A stretch of DNA of 64,000 nt, taken from the NCBI RefSeq assembly GCF_009389715.1, contig NW_024068011.1:186001-250000 (forward strand), written 5' to 3'. The notes beneath the pieces are model-generated. The model searched no databases, was not told where the DNA came from, and was given only the letters and a program-made list of their open reading frames with translations. The stretch comes from Phoenix dactylifera. Lineage: Eukaryota > Streptophyta > Magnoliopsida > Arecales > Arecaceae. The position numbers and the translations under genes were made by a program. Below are positions 36,341 to 50,300 of this stretch, one piece after another; position 1 is the first letter of the stretch, and the number at the start of each line of letters is the position of its first letter.

Positions 36341-37610
36341 CCGAACACCTGTAAGATTGACAAGGAGAAAGAAGATAAACCCATTAGAAAATAGTTCTTC
36401 ACCATCATTCTAATCTCAGGACTCAGTAATTTCAAATCACCTACCAGGGCTGTCAACCGGAACATTTCAGATGTATGAGATAAACAGCCCCCCCTCGAGC
36501 CTCAAGCTACAAGAGTACAAATAAACTAACATTAGGAACTACAGAATTACGCAGGATGACTGGATGAGAATGCAAAGTTGGCATATTTATAGCCAGAAAT
36601 TCCGCCTTTAAAACGTAAGAGAGATAATATTACTGCAGCAAAGGAGGACTTCTTTGGATTAATTTTACTAAACAGAGCATTACAAGACCTATAATTGACA
36701 CCCTAATCCCATTCCCTGTGCAATCTATACTTCAATAAAGATGCTACTTTTAGTTTATCTTTTTACCAAAATTGGCACAGAAACAATTAATTGTTGATAA
36801 AATTTTCGTAATAAGAACCCATAAAAAAAGGTTCTTTATAAAAGTCTCATCCTCAAAAAAGACAAGCAATGACACATGAAACCCTAGATTCGATTGGGGG
36901 GGTGGGGGAGGACGAGAGAAAGCGAATGAGAAAGGAGGAAAAAAGGAATAACCAAGGATTCAAAAAGACGGAGATACGGAAAGAAAGAAAACTGACATAG
37001 CGAATTTATAAAGACCAGTATTTTTTGAAAAAATAAACCATGATCCAAGAGAATGACGTACTCTCTGAGGGAATCTAGCTGTAAAAAGCGTACATTTTTG
37101 TCAGAAAGATAAGGAAATAAGAGAGAATAAAGAAAAAGGCACAAAATTTTATACAAAATCACTCCCAACCCCCAATTCGAATCCAAATTTCAAAGATCTG
37201 CACAATAAAACACCAGATTCCTCCCCAAAGCCAACAATATATCACCCCTACGGCCCTACCCCGGAGTACGAAGAACTGAAGCAGAAAAGGACTACAGCAA
37301 GCCATAAACCACCCCAATTGAACAAAGCTGCATTCCTCCAGAGAAAGCGATTGGGCGAGCTTCGGGAACCGAGATCAGGAATCTAAACCATCACAAAGTA
37401 GATCACCCAATAAGCTCCCATCGGTTCCCCCTCCCCCCCCCCCCCCCCCAACCTACCTTAATCCCCCAAAATGGCTCCGCCGCCAGAGGACCGCGTGATC
37501 TCTGACCCATGCTCCGGCATCCGTACAGCTTGTCGCCGGTGGCTCCGCCCCCGCGCTCTCCGGCACGATCGAGAGAGAGAGAGAGAGGTGGGCTTAGTAC
37601 GTGGCGGACA
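36341..37610 (-). promoter_or_regulatory. 5' leader and promoter region of the TRM/DUF4378 gene
   Basis: A splice acceptor (TCTTACAG on the minus strand, ending at 36349) shows that the leader is spliced. The first leader exon is probably in the GC-richer block around 37240-37560. That block contains a poly(C) run (about 37431-37450) and a GA microsatellite (about 37570-37586). I could not place the transcription start. Confidence 0.45.
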
Positions 37611-38103
37611 TGAAAGGAAGTTTCATCCGTTCTGGTAAATATACTGGATTTAAATGGTGGAGCGGTTGGAGACTAATAAATCCACGGCATTTCTAAGCAA
37701 GTGCACGCACCCTTGTATCTTAAGGGGGAGTGCACTTGTTCCCAGGCACACTGAAGAGGAGCGTGATAGGCATGAGGATACACAGTCAAGAATAATGACC
37801 AGTGCCGAAGTCACAGCTACGTGGGAGCGATCTTCTGTGCCAGGCGAGTGCTGCGCTTAATAATTGAGTGGATCCAGAATTTAGGCGATGAATTGCGGTT
37901 GCTGCAATCACATTCGTAGTCTCTTAAAAAAGTGTGTCTTCTATCGGGCTGTCCATATCTTTTATGAGATAAATAGCATGATGGATTGGATAGCATCTTT
38001 TGTGGCTTAAGATTTTATTTGAGATAACCACGTTTCGGTTCCATCTTCTGTATATTTTTTCTTCTTTCTGATTTTATGAGCTACACCCACATCCGAATCG
38101 CCC

Positions 38104-38180
<77 letters not shown>

Positions 38181-41100
38181 TTATCTAGAAATTGGACACA
38201 TACGCAAATTAATATGGAAATGCTCTGAACTCGAGTCTTTTCATTGGTATTGTGGGTCCCAGTGGAGATGGGCCCGGATGTGTCCGTGACCGCGTGCAGT
38301 TTGGGTGGTTTTTTTTTGCCGTAATAAATAAGTGCGGCTCCTTTTAGTTGAGTGATCTGGCTGTCTCTTTCTCAAAACAGTGTGCTGGGTCTCACCCGTC
38401 CTTTCTCACCTTGTCGCATTTTATTTGGATACTTCGCCCCTCAAAAAAATCTTAGTAGGAGGAGATAAAATGACAAGAGTAATGTTTGAATTGGAAAAGA
38501 AAAAATTTTATATTCTCGAATCATACCAATCACCTCATACCAATCTTATGGATCGGGTTATGACTTTCTACAGCCAAGAGAGGAAGACATACATTGCCAT
38601 ATGATCTATGCGGTGTATAATATAATTTATTTTTTTATATATTCATATTTTGGGTAAAAAAATAGAATGATATACTATTTTTTGCTTTTATGGTATATAA
38701 TTTTTTTTAAAAAAAAATTTTAACATGAATATCTTTCTAAATATCGAATTTTGTATGAATACTCTTCTAAAATTAATATTTGCATGTATACCCTACTAAA
38801 ACACGTGTTTTGCTATTCTACCATTTTTAATTCTTATTTTTGCATGTATACCCACACCATCTAACGCTGTTAAAAGATTAACGATTTCAAATTAAAATGA
38901 TTAAAATATCTTTAATTGGTAAATGTGCAAAAATAAATATTTATAAGGCGATCGCGATGAAGGACAAAAAAAAATAATTTCAAAATTTTATTTTATTTTT
39001 AATTAAAATAATATGGCTCTTATTAACGGTGTTAAAAAATCATTATATTAGAAGAATTTGTGCAAATATAGTGTTTTATAAGAGTACAAAAATAAATATA
39101 AATTTTAAGAGGGTATTCACATAAATTTAAATTTTTAGAAAAGTATCCATGCAAAAAAAATCCAAAAAAATATTATATTTATTGTTGCACGGAAGAATAA
39201 TTAATTTTTTTTTTAAATATCAACCATTAGACAGCATTTGATCGTCAAAGTACTCCAATTGTATTCGATCTCAAAAAATTAATAATAGACCACCAAAATA
39301 GACCCTCAAAATACATGGCATCATGGGTGGTGAATATGCGATGCTATCTTATGAGGTGTGTGCACAAAAACTCTCAACTAAATATAATTAATCTTGCTGT
39401 TCATGGCCCATACACATTGAATTAAATTATTTTTAAATACTATAACATGTGTCACATCCTCAACCAATAATAGGAAATGTGGGACGACAACCGCCATACA
39501 CTGGTAGAGCCCAATCCCATAAGCATGCAAGGCAATCTATTAGTAATGATTATATAAATCAAGTCCAGCAACTATCAAGCAATATACAGACAGGTAAACC
39601 TCTAATGACTTGGTATGGTCCCATGCCATTCCAAAAATATGATTAATAGCAATACGACAAGCTAAATATCAAAACATATCGTTATATGAATCATGAAAAT
39701 AACTACTCAACCACTCTTAAGATTTAAGAAGATATGCAAAAACAACATTGTTGAGGCAAAGGAGAGAAATAAACAATAAGTTCAATGTGCAGTAACTAAT
39801 CAAAAAATTTTATTAAGGAAATTAAGCATCTCCAACTAAAAAAATATTTTAATAAATTATGGATGTATAAAATAAAATAATTTTGTCAAGAAAATATATG
39901 ATTTCCACAATAAATATTTCACATATATTTCCAAAGAACAATGTAAATGGCATTTTCCAGAATATATATTTCATTTACAAATATTTTCAATAAGCAATTT
40001 ATAATCTATTATCCAAACATAGTTTTTAAGACATTAATGTAAGAGACTACAATTTTATTTATTTCTGTAACAGAGTTCAAAGCACTGCATTCAATCTTTA
40101 TAGAGAAGATCCAGTATATCAGATTTTAACCATCGCAAAACAAGTCCGATGAACTATATTTAATCTATATAAAATAGGTCTAGCATTTGGTATTTAATCT
40201 ACATGAAATAGGTCCAACAATACGATCTCTAACCCTTGGATTTGAAAGGTTGGAAATATAACCAAACTGAAAGTCTGAAGCAAGCACATAAAACTTAAAT
40301 TACTTCAGCTTCATCTCATCAAATGATGATCCAAAGAACTCTTTTCCCAGTAAGAAAATTTTAAGGAAATGAGTACTTGGTTAATTGGTCCGATTGTTCA
40401 TTCTCTCAACTCCTCCAGATGTTGTCAGCATATATAAATTATTAATGTACGAGAGAGTTAGGTATCCAAATTAACTTATTATATTTAGTAACCGAGTGCT
40501 TTAAGACTATAACTGAATGTTGAGAATCGCAGCCTCGCTCAGCTTAAGCTTGTTAAGCTGGAAAAAGTACCTCAAGATATATATAGAGATTTTAACCTAT
40601 ATTTTAGGAATCGTGATGTCAAAAATATTTAAGTAATCTAATTTAATTGTCATTTTAAACTGTTTTTAAAATATTTTTTTATATGTTTTTGATGTAAAAA
40701 TATTTTTTTAACATTGTAAATTTATTCCAGATGATAACTTGAAATATTTTAAGCTACGTCAACCAAGATAATAAGGGTACGTTTTTGTTTGCCCAGCTCT
40801 CCGGTAATCGCGAGAACAGCCTGACCCCAGTGTTTGAAGACTTGTCGGCAAGGAATGCAAGACGACGGGAAGGGAAACTGCAATGCTAGCTTCAAAATTC
40901 TAAACTGGGCGGGACAATCTTATGAGCAAGGCCATTTGAACCCATAAGTCACGTACGTACGTACGTAGAAGGTTCTCACACCAATGCTACTACTCTCGTG
41001 CGGTACATCATGATTGGACCATCTCCTCGTGAATGGTAGCCATCCCCACGAGCCATTCTCGCACGAGGAAACTCATGGCATATATGAGTGCAATTCCCTT

Positions 41101-42040
41101 TTATTGCTGTATATCAGTCGGATGACCCATAAGGATCGATGGAGAAAATACAAATAGTTTGGTGAGATTTACTAAATACACGTGGCATGGAGCAGTAATA
41201 TTCAAGAGGGATTATATCTTGCTTGGTATCTGGATCTGCTTAATGAACAGGTCGAATCAGATTTGGACCGGATTCGTCTTTGATCTAGCCTGGTCTTCAT
41301 ATCTGCTTTTCAAGCTCGAGCCTGCACTTATCAGGCTTCGTACTTTCGGGCTAAGACTCATGCTTTCTGGACTTTTTATGCAAGATCATCAATGAAAGAC
41401 ATCCAGATTCATCCGCAAAAAAATCGCAGCCAAATCATCATCTAATACATGATAATAATTTATGGAGCAGTACATTTCCAGCAAAACCGTGGTCATCAAG
41501 CATTAGGCAATGTTTTATTTAAAGAATCAAAAAGAAAAATCTAAGAAAAAGGAAGGGCCGAAAAATGGATGGGAAGGGAGAGGGCTCGACAAAAAGAGCA
41601 ATAAGGCAAGGCTTAGAGTTGGCCTCGACATTCTCCAACAGTTAGGATCGGCCCAACCCTTAGGCGACTTAGGCGGTCGCCTAAGGCCCTGGCACAAAAA
41701 AGGCCCACCGCAGGAAAGGCCTCAAGACAAAATGGAAAGAAAAGATGCCCTTCTGTAAGTTCGCCCACTGCAGGGAAGGCCTCAAAAAGACAAAACGGCC
41801 TTAGGCCCCCAAATACATTGGGCCGCTCTCGGCAACAATAGCGGCGCTTTCTCGACCTCCTCCTTCTTTCTCTTCTATCATAATTCTCCTCACCGCTGCC
41901 ACCGCCAAGACCACCGTTCTTCTCCACTTCTTTTAGCGTATAGAGAAATGCCGCATTTCTCTCAAGAAGTAGGGGCATCTTGCAAGTCCTCAAACAATAG
42001 ATGAATAGAACCAAGCTCGGGCTATGAGCGTGGATATCCA
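37611..42040. other. Repeat-rich interval without a supported gene
   Basis: It includes an (AAT)n microsatellite at about 38107-38179. A TGTCACATCC stretch near 39450 could be an LTR end. A GC-rich block at about 41640-41830 has two diverged copies of a CCACYGCAGGRAAGGCCTCAA-like repeat and a CTTAGGCGGTCGCCTAAG near-palindrome. The rest is AT-rich. No protein family is recognisable. Confidence 0.45.
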
Positions 42041-44118
42041 ACACTATCCCCAACCACCCACCACATCCAATGATATCCACCACCAACCACCATAATCGAT
42101 AATCTTCACTACCATCACAGTAGATAACAATCTCCACCACCACCTTTGCCAATGATCTTCCTCACCTATCACCAACAATCAACACTACCATCCATTACCT
42201 CCTATAATCTCTACCATCATCCACCATTGTGAATAATTTCTACCACCTACACCATCATCGACGATCTCCATCACTAAATACCACCGTCGATGATCTTTAG
42301 CATTACCCACCATCATCGATGTTTCCATCAACTACCACTGCCAATCTCTATCGCCATCCATTACTTCTACAACCTCCGTTGTCACTCATCATAATTGATG
42401 ATCTCTACCATCCCTCTCCAATGTTGATGATCTTCACCACCATCCACCACCTTCTACAATCTAGACCACCGCTCATCAACACTTATTTTCTACTATCACC
42501 CTGCACCGCATACCATCTTTACTATATCCCATTATTGTCAACAATCTCCATCACCACTATCCACCTCTTACAATCTCTACGTACAATTCCCACCTCCATG
42601 ATGTACTATCTTCATCATCCCACAATTGATGATGATCTGCACTGCTGCCCACAACAATTGATAGTGGTAGTGGTTGCTAATGCTCAAGTTTAGAAAGGCG
42701 ATGTAGACAATGGACAACAACTAATGCACATGTTTCAAATTGGTGATGCAGATATATTAAGTAGCTAATGCACGAGAATCTGATGTAAACTTTTTCATTA
42801 GGAGATATAGTACATGTGTCAAATTTGAAATGGATAATGCATATATACCCAAATTTTCTATAAGATTTATTTTTATTTATTATATTTAACATTATGCAAG
42901 CAATCTCGGCCTCTATCAAAATGTGTGCACCGGCAGGTAAGCATATGTAAATCATCTATTTCATGTGCATTGACGATTTATAATGAATGTTAAAATATGC
43001 ACATCACTAATTTGAAATTGGTGCATCGGTTATCATTTGATGAGTGCATTGCCTGTTTGAAACATAAGAATCACTTGTTTAAAGTGTAGCAATAAAGCAT
43101 GTGTGATCGCTTATTTCAGTAATATACATCAGAAGCATGATGTATGCATAATCTTTCTAAAACTTGTAAATAACATTTATGTGTACCACCTCTTCAAAAT
43201 GTGTACTTGTAATAATTTAATATCTTATAATGTATGGATCAATAATCATCTAATAAGTGCATTACTTATTTATGTGCATTACTTGTTTAAAATGTGTATA
43301 TTGGTATATGAGTAATTGTGTGTGTGGATTGCTTATACTTATTCAAAATGTGTATATTGGTATATCAGTAATTATGTATGTGTGGCTTGCCTATTTCAAA
43401 TATGTGGATCGGTAATTTATAATGTGCATTTCCTTCTTAGATATGGGCATCAAATTCCTTTGAATCAGTTATTATCTAAATGGGTGCATCATCTGTTTTA
43501 AACATATGGATCATCTGCTTAAAATACATGCACTAGCAATTCTAACGATTGAGCATGTGTAAATCACCTATTTTTGCATCAACAATTTATAATATATGAA
43601 TCATCTTTTCAAAATGTATGCATCAATGCTTTGACGCACTTCATCTTTTTAAAATGCATGTATCATCATTTTGAAATGCATGTGCATCGTCTTTTTAAAA
43701 TATTCGTATCAACAATCTCCACCACCATCATCTTTTTAAAATATTCGTTTCAACAATCTCCACCACCACTATCAATGATTGTGAGCAGTGTTGCAGAATG
43801 TCAGAAATGGTGAATGGTGGTGGAGATCATCGATGATAATGGATAGTGGTAGAGATTGTTGATAGTGATGGTTGGTGGTAAAGATTGTTGATGGTGATGG
43901 ATGTTAATGAAAAACGGTGGAAATCAATGATAATCATGGTCAGTGGTGATGGAGATCTATAGCAATAATAGGTTGTGGTGGAGGCCAATGATGATGGTGA
44001 TGGATAGTAGTTGGTAGTCCACCATCATTGTTGAATGGTTGTGCATGGTGGTGGAGATGGTAGATAATGTGTTGGGTGTTTGTGGATAGTGATAGAGATC
44101 ATTGACAATAGTATATAG
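42040..44118. repeat. Fold-back minisatellite: CCACCATC arm, AT-rich centre, GATGGTGG arm
   Basis: From 42040 to about 42660 the plus strand is packed with ATCTCCACCACC and CACCATCAT-type units. From about 43785 to 44118 it is packed with the reverse complement (GGTGGTGGAGAT, GATGGTGATGG). The roughly 1.1 kb between them has its own imperfect repeats, such as AAAATGTGTATATTGGTATAT (twice, about 43278-43370) and TGTGCATCA-type words. The arms could pair into a large stem. I see no transposase and no target duplication. Confidence 0.6.
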
Positions 44119-44329
44119 TGTCGTCCATACCCTAAACTATTTAGAAGAACATTTATATATATATGAATTTGTATTGCTTGTGAACCGAAAAATGTGTATT
44201 CATTTGAGAGCAGAGGACATCATAGTGTAAATTCAAAGCATACTCATTGAAGAAAAGAAATACCTACTTTCCAAATACAAAAATAAAGTAGTTTTTTTTC
44301 TTTTTGAAAAATCTTTGAAATGATTCATT

Positions 44330-44790
44330 TCTTTTGGGAGCCACTATCTTCTGTTTTCTCAAGATCAACTTTGACGATAGCATTCAAAATAGAGGTGCTT
44401 ATGGCAGTTCAAATTTTGTTATCAGGTGCTCCAAAGATTTTTTTTATAACTACAGGTGGAGTTCAGATTTTTGATACTACAATCTCGATGACAGAACTGC
44501 GAGCAGCATGGAAAAGTTTAACATATGCTATAATAGTTTTAAGAGCCCCAAATATTATTTTAGAGGGAGATTCTTTGATAGTTGTTAGATGGCAATTGGC
44601 TTCATGACCTCTAGAGGGTTCAAATTCATAAGCAAAAAGGTTATACTCATATTCTTGAAAGAACGGACTAACAGGGTCAGCTACCTAGCCAACTTTCATA
44701 ATTAAATGCCACCACTGTATGGATAACTCTTATTGTGAAAAGAATTTGAAGTATCATTTCTTATTCGATCCTTTTGAATTCCATATTCGA
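44330..44790 (+). pseudogene. RNase H fragment of a LINE, frameshifted
   Basis: Pieces match the domain at 4576-5259 in order: FLKINFDDS and GAYGSSNFVI in one frame, then TELRAAW and NIILEGDS in another, followed by a degraded NRVSYLANF. Three of the acidic sites can be recognised (the D of FDDS, the E of TELRAAW and the D of EGDS), but frameshifts and stops break the frame. No reverse transcriptase is seen. Confidence 0.75.
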
Positions 44791-45611
44791 AATTGCAATC
44801 GGCTCTACTCATTAAAAAGAATTGATGTCCTCGTCAGGAAGCATCCCGGTCGACCCGTGGTCAGTCCCAATCCATATTGTAGTATCTCCTAATCTACATA
44901 GGTTATGGGTCAAATCTACTTTGATATCATTTATAACAATCTAAAATCTCATCCAAAAAGATAGCGATAAACTGTTATTTAGATTTTTTGATTCTGCCAA
45001 AGATCTACCCAGAATAACCGATGTGGGACTAAACAGACGTTCCGGGTCCTCGCGGGAGAAGAATTGGAATTCATGGACGCAGGCAGCGTGGCACGATCCA
45101 TTGTTGTTTCACGCGGGTAGCACGAGGTTGCCACTGGAGACCACCTCTGGTCCCCCAAGGTCAGTCCTTTTTCGCCCAATGAAACGCTTCTCTGCTCTTC
45201 TTTTGATTGAAATTGGATTAAATCTATTATTTTTTGTTCCTATCTGGTTGTTCTTTGTTGCAGGTTGGATTGGGTTTAATTTTAAAATCATGGAATTTCG
45301 CTTGACTAGCATTTATATGTTTACTGTATGAAACTTTGATTTACAGGGGATTTGGGATCGAGGTTTTCTGTATTGTATGGAAGTAGAACATCTTCATTTT
45401 GTGTAATTGGCTAAAATTGGATGCAAAGGTTTTGATTGTGATGTTAGTTGGTGAATTTTTAGGTTGTATGCTGTGGAGATTTGGTTTGTCGATTCCTTTC
45501 CCCTTTATTTGGTTGAAATCATGGGTTCAATTTGGAACCTGCGAGGAATCCGTGAGTTGTAAAAAAGTTTGTACTGACATAGAAGCTGCCTAGTATTGCT
45601 CATACGAATTA
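44791..45611. other. Interval with a possible LTR remnant and a GC-rich, exon-like block
   Basis: CCGATGTGGGACT (about 45018) is the reverse complement of the AGTCCCACATCGG motif found in the TRIM LTRs, so an old minus-strand relative may lie here. The block 45030-45160 is GC-richer and ends AAG|GTCAGT like a first exon. I cannot recognise any protein. Confidence 0.3.
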
Positions 45612-47309
45612 GGCCCTGTTTGGGGGAGCTGTTGGCAGTAGAGCTGTTGGAAGTAGAGCTGTCTGAAGTAGAGCTGTTATAAAAAGCTGTTTGCTGTTTA
45701 GTAACTACATTCGTCAAGTGCTATGGTAATTTGTTTTGTGTTTTGGTAAACAAACTGAGAAAGTACTTTTGTATGACAAAATTACCATAAAGGACATTGC
45801 ATAGTATTATACAACAGAACATAATAAAACATAACATATATTAGTACATAAATATACGATATAGTATAATATTATTGTAATATAAAATAATATTATTATA
45901 ATATAGCATAATAGTAATATAATTATTAGAGTAAATTAATATTTGGTAATATAACATAATATTAAATTATTTAACATAACATATTAATGTATTATGATAT
46001 AATGTAATATATATTATATTTATAGTATAATACAATAGTAAAGGTATAAAATATTATAATTATTAGTATAAATTAATTTTCATAATCTAACATAATATTA
46101 AATTATTTAAAATAACATATTAATGTATTATAATGTAATGTAATATAATATAATATTTATAGTATAATACAATAATAAAGGTATAAAATATTATAATTAT
46201 TAGTGTAAATAATTAATAATATTGAAATATACTTATTTATTCATTCATTCATTCATTTATATAAATATTTATTTATTTATTTATTTATTATTTTTTAAAT
46301 TTTCTTTTCTTCTCTTTTTCTTTCTTTTTCTTCTTTTTTTTCCTTTTCTTTTTCTTCTTTTTTTTCCTTTTTTTTCTTTTCTTTTTTTCTTCTCTTCTTC
46401 TCCTTCCTTCATCTCCCCCGTTCTTCTTTCTTCTCCTCCCACGCGGCCGGCGGCGCCGGAAGGGGGCTAGGCCGCCGCGGCCGTGGGAGGGGGCCGGGCC
46501 GTGGCCGGCGGCGCCCGCGGCAGTCTCGGCGGCCGCGGCTGGCCCCGTAAGAAGTGCCCTCCTCCCGCGAGGCCGTCAGCGCCGAGCCTGGCCGTGGCGG
46601 ATGCGGAAGGGGGGCGGGGTCATGACCGCCGGCGGCCGTAGGAACCCCCTTATTCTTCCCTGTTCTTCGGCCCCCTCCCCACCGTGAGACCTCCTTCTTC
46701 TTCGGCCCCCTTCTTCTTCCTGTTCTTCGGCACCGCCCCTTTTCATGACGAGTCGTCGCCGGCGGTGGCCGCGGGAAGGGGAAGACGACCTGTCTTCCTC
46801 TTCTTCGGCACCTCCCCACCATGGGGGCGGGGGAGAGGGAGGGGGTGCGACGGCGGGGCAGAGGGAGAGGGTGCAGCGGCGGGGGAGAGGGAGTGGGGTT
46901 GGGTGGGAGAGGAAGAGACGGTGAGAGAGAGGTTTTTGGGAGGAAATTTTTTTTAAATGGGGGTATTTTGGTTAAAAATACAGCTTTCCGAAAAAGCTGA
47001 AAACAACATTTTTGGAAAGCTCCAATTTTTGGGAAGCTCCAATTCAGGTTTTTGGGAGGAAATTTTTTTAAATGGAGGTATTTTGGTTAAAAATACAGCT
47101 TTCCGAAAAAGCTGAAAACAACATTTTTGGAAAGCTCCAATTTTTGGAAAGCTCCAAATTGGAGCTTCCCCCCAAAAGCTATTTTCAGCTTCCCGCAAAA
47201 GCTGAAACAGTTTTTCGGAAAATTTACCAGACACTCTTTTTTAGCTAAAAGTATTTTTGGAGGGCCAGAAAGTGCTTTTTGACCCTCCAAAAGCTCCCCA
47301 AACAGGGCC
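45612..47309. mobile_element. Tourist/PIF-Harbinger-like element, copy B, inverted and enlarged
   Basis: It has the same ends (GGCCCTGTTTGGGGGAGCT; right end ...CCCCAAACAGGGCC) and the same TTA duplication (45609-45611 and 47310-47312) as copy A, but the inside is in the opposite orientation. The left part is the AT-rich tandem core with about two units (45960-46210). It also has a pyrimidine tract (46290-46435), a very GC-rich block (46436-46925) and a 116-bp tandem duplication (46931-47046 and 47047-47162). The right end keeps a weakened form of the subterminal hairpin. No transposase frame is present. Confidence 0.87.
46436..46925. other. GC-rich insert within Harbinger-like copy B
   Basis: About 490 bp of CGGCGGC- and CTTCTTCGGCCCC-type sequence is absent from copy A and differs sharply in base composition from the AT-rich core next to it. 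It may be a captured genomic fragment, such as a 5' gene end, or a simple-sequence expansion. Open frames on both strands are low complexity and I do not call a gene. Confidence 0.5.
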
Positions 47310-47312
47310 TTA

Positions 47313-50300
47313 GTCAGGAAAAGGCTTGATGGTTATGGTTCTTCTCAGCTGTTTCTCATAATTTGGTTTTCCTTTTTCCTTTTTTTTGTTTGTGCATGGT
47401 TTTTTTTTTCATGTATTGAAATTTCACAGATGTTGCATTTTTTTAGAGAACAAACATATGTTATAAAAATGTCCTGTTTTTGAGTTTTGTAGCCTACTCA
47501 TGTATTTGCTGTTTAATTTTTCTGTTTGGTATGCTTTCTCTGTATCTAATCTCTCATTTATTTGGTGTTGACATTAAGCTAGCATTCATGGGTATTTGCT
47601 GAATATCACTAACTATTTTATTTTCCAATGGTGATAATTCGAATTTTCTTTTTTCCTTTTTTATTTTTGTGTGCGCATGTAACTTATTTTTGGTTTGGTG
47701 TATATTAGTTTCCTCTTGTTCCATATTCTGTTATATGATCATTTTTTCCTGCATTTTTTTTTCTGGTGCCATTTCCCTTCAAAGAGTTTGTTTGATCAGG
47801 ATATTCCAATTTTGGATGTTTGTCCTTAGTTCGTAATGATTTGCTCTACAATTTGCAAGTCTTACGGGTCTAGCTTGAGTCCTTATGTGAGTGCTTTCTC
47901 TGAATCTGATACCCACCTTTTTAATTACTGATTAGCTAGAATTTTGGTTGAAATTTTGTTTGCTATCTCTTCAGCTTCAATCAGTTTATATGCTTGGAAT
48001 GAAGATACCTTTCCAATACTACATCTTCCCAATGACAGCCTACAATGGAAACTTGTAAAAAGGGAATCAGAAATGTAGGTATGTGAAACTTTTTTTATTG
48101 AATAATGAAAAAACTAAACATGAGGGTTGAATGAAAGCAACTCAATATTATTTAGTTTGGTTATATGACTATGAGTCTAAGATCCACTTTTGTGAGGTTT
48201 CAATGATCCATATGCTTTTCCATTGGGATTTATGTGGATCACATCCCTTGTTGCTTCTCCTACAGATATCTATGCAATTTTTTTGTCAAAACCATGGTTA
48301 TCCTACATGCAGGGGGAAAAAACGAAGGGCAATACTGAAACTAATACTTTTGGTGTCCAACATTAAGGTAAGATTTTCTCTCTGTAGACGAAATCAATTG
48401 ATCAGGACCATGAACCAAAGAATATTAATTAAACTAGGAAGGTTCTCACAGGCAAACAATCTCCACCAAGAAAGTTCTTGAACTGTATTGTTTGTCATTA
48501 CAAAATCAGCTTTCTTCAGTAGGTATGCAAAATTTTATCGTTACAAATGAGAATTTTTAGGGAAGCACTAAATCAGTTAGAATATAGAGATTCTGCTGTA
48601 TCTTCTATTTCACTAAGGCATCATGAGTAAGCTTAGAAAACCATTTTAATTGTCTATGCAGCTTTTCTTTCTTTTTTTGTGTAAGAAGATCTGAGAGGGA
48701 TTAAAATCTTGATTTAGATGGACCAGCCTGTTTGCTATTATGTAAAGGTCATCTGGATATAATAGTCTATATTTAGGAGTTCAAATGAGAAAACTTCTGA
48801 GTATATATATTTGTTTCCTCCTCAAGTTTATCATTCCCCAACTTCTCATTCAAATTTTAGATTGATGCAGTCAAATGTTGAAATACATTGGCATCATGCT
48901 TTGTATTAGCTATACAAAATAATCTTTTTTGTAAGCAGATATTTGTGCAACATAGTGGCAGGCTATATACTTTCTGATAAACAGATCATTTTTCCCCAGT
49001 CTGGAAATTTTGTAACATTAAATTATGAATATTAAATTTTTATTTATTCTGTGTTTATCTAGTAGGTTTGTTTCAAGAAATTTTGCTTAAATCCTGTTTC
49101 TGTTTCAGTGCAAGGAATTGTGGAAGGAGAAGGTGCACATTCCTCACATATCAAAGGTGTGAGGAGCTTCAAAGCACGCAACTTATTTTTTGTCCATCAT
49201 GATGGCAAACGAGTAAGAGACAGCCTTATGTTAAATAACATGTTAATGTTTGCTTATTTCTTCTTTCATTTCTGCATTCAGTTTTATAATGCATTTTTCC
49301 CCCCTAGGGATGATTTAGATTAGCCTTCTTTTAGACCATACATTCATGTTTGCAATTATTGTGATTTGGTCGTGCATCCTCAATATGCGTGTATGTGTGT
49401 GAGCCTTGGTGCAATGATAAGGTTATTCAATTATGATATGAAGATCACGGGCTTGAAATATGGGAACATCTCTGTAAAGGCTACATACATCTGACCCTCC
49501 CAAACTCACCGTGCTAGTATTTTTTTTCTTCCCCTTCCCTGACCATTCTTGTGCTATTAAACATAGGGAATGCCTTTTTTTTCTCTCCATGACTTTGATG
49601 GCATTGTTAGAAATGCTGATTGTATCTAAATAGATTAAATATGGTTATATATGGTTTCTTGCTGTAATATATGCAAATCTTTAAGTTTATATGCGGGGCT
49701 CTTGGCCTGTGTAAGTGGTATCGTGTTGCATTATCTCCAACAGCTGGTGGCTTTAGCTTTGTGGCCTCTACTTATCCATATAGTCATCATAGCCAGAGAT
49801 TGATATCCACTTGCAGTTTATATTAATCAAACAAGGTCATAAAGGTTGCTATCCACTTACAATTTTTATTAGACAACAGGACTGTAAAGGTTTCTCGTGA
49901 CCATGTCAGTAGTTACTTGCATTAAAACAAGTTAGAAGCATTTATTAAGATGCTAATAACCACTTTGGATCAGCTTTTGCACTTTGTGGAATAACGATTG
50001 TAATTGTCACATGTCTGAGAGTTTCAAAACATACATAGTTACAGTTATAACATGGTGGACCATGGGGTAGCATTCTTTCTACATATTCCTGTAGAAATAA
50101 TAAGTTCAATGGAGTTTGGATCCAAACCCTACTTATTAGTAATGATTTATTTGTTCAATTTGATCCACTGGTTTCAGCCTACATGTACATTATGCAGAGT
50201 CTACTTTTTATGAAAACCAAAAGTCCATTTGTATGGATATAGTTCAGAATTAGTTCCACCATGATATAGACTCTTTGGGCTAGCAGACGGAGATGAAATT

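Noticed and set aside
44870-45030. Second TRIM-like LTR on the minus strand
   Set aside because: Only the AGTCCCACATCGG motif and a loose ATGATATCAAAG primer-site-like word are present; no second LTR could be paired.
46409-46956. Arg/Pro-rich open frames on both strands
   Set aside because: They arise from the GC-rich low-complexity block of a transposon; no stops happen to occur and no homology is visible.
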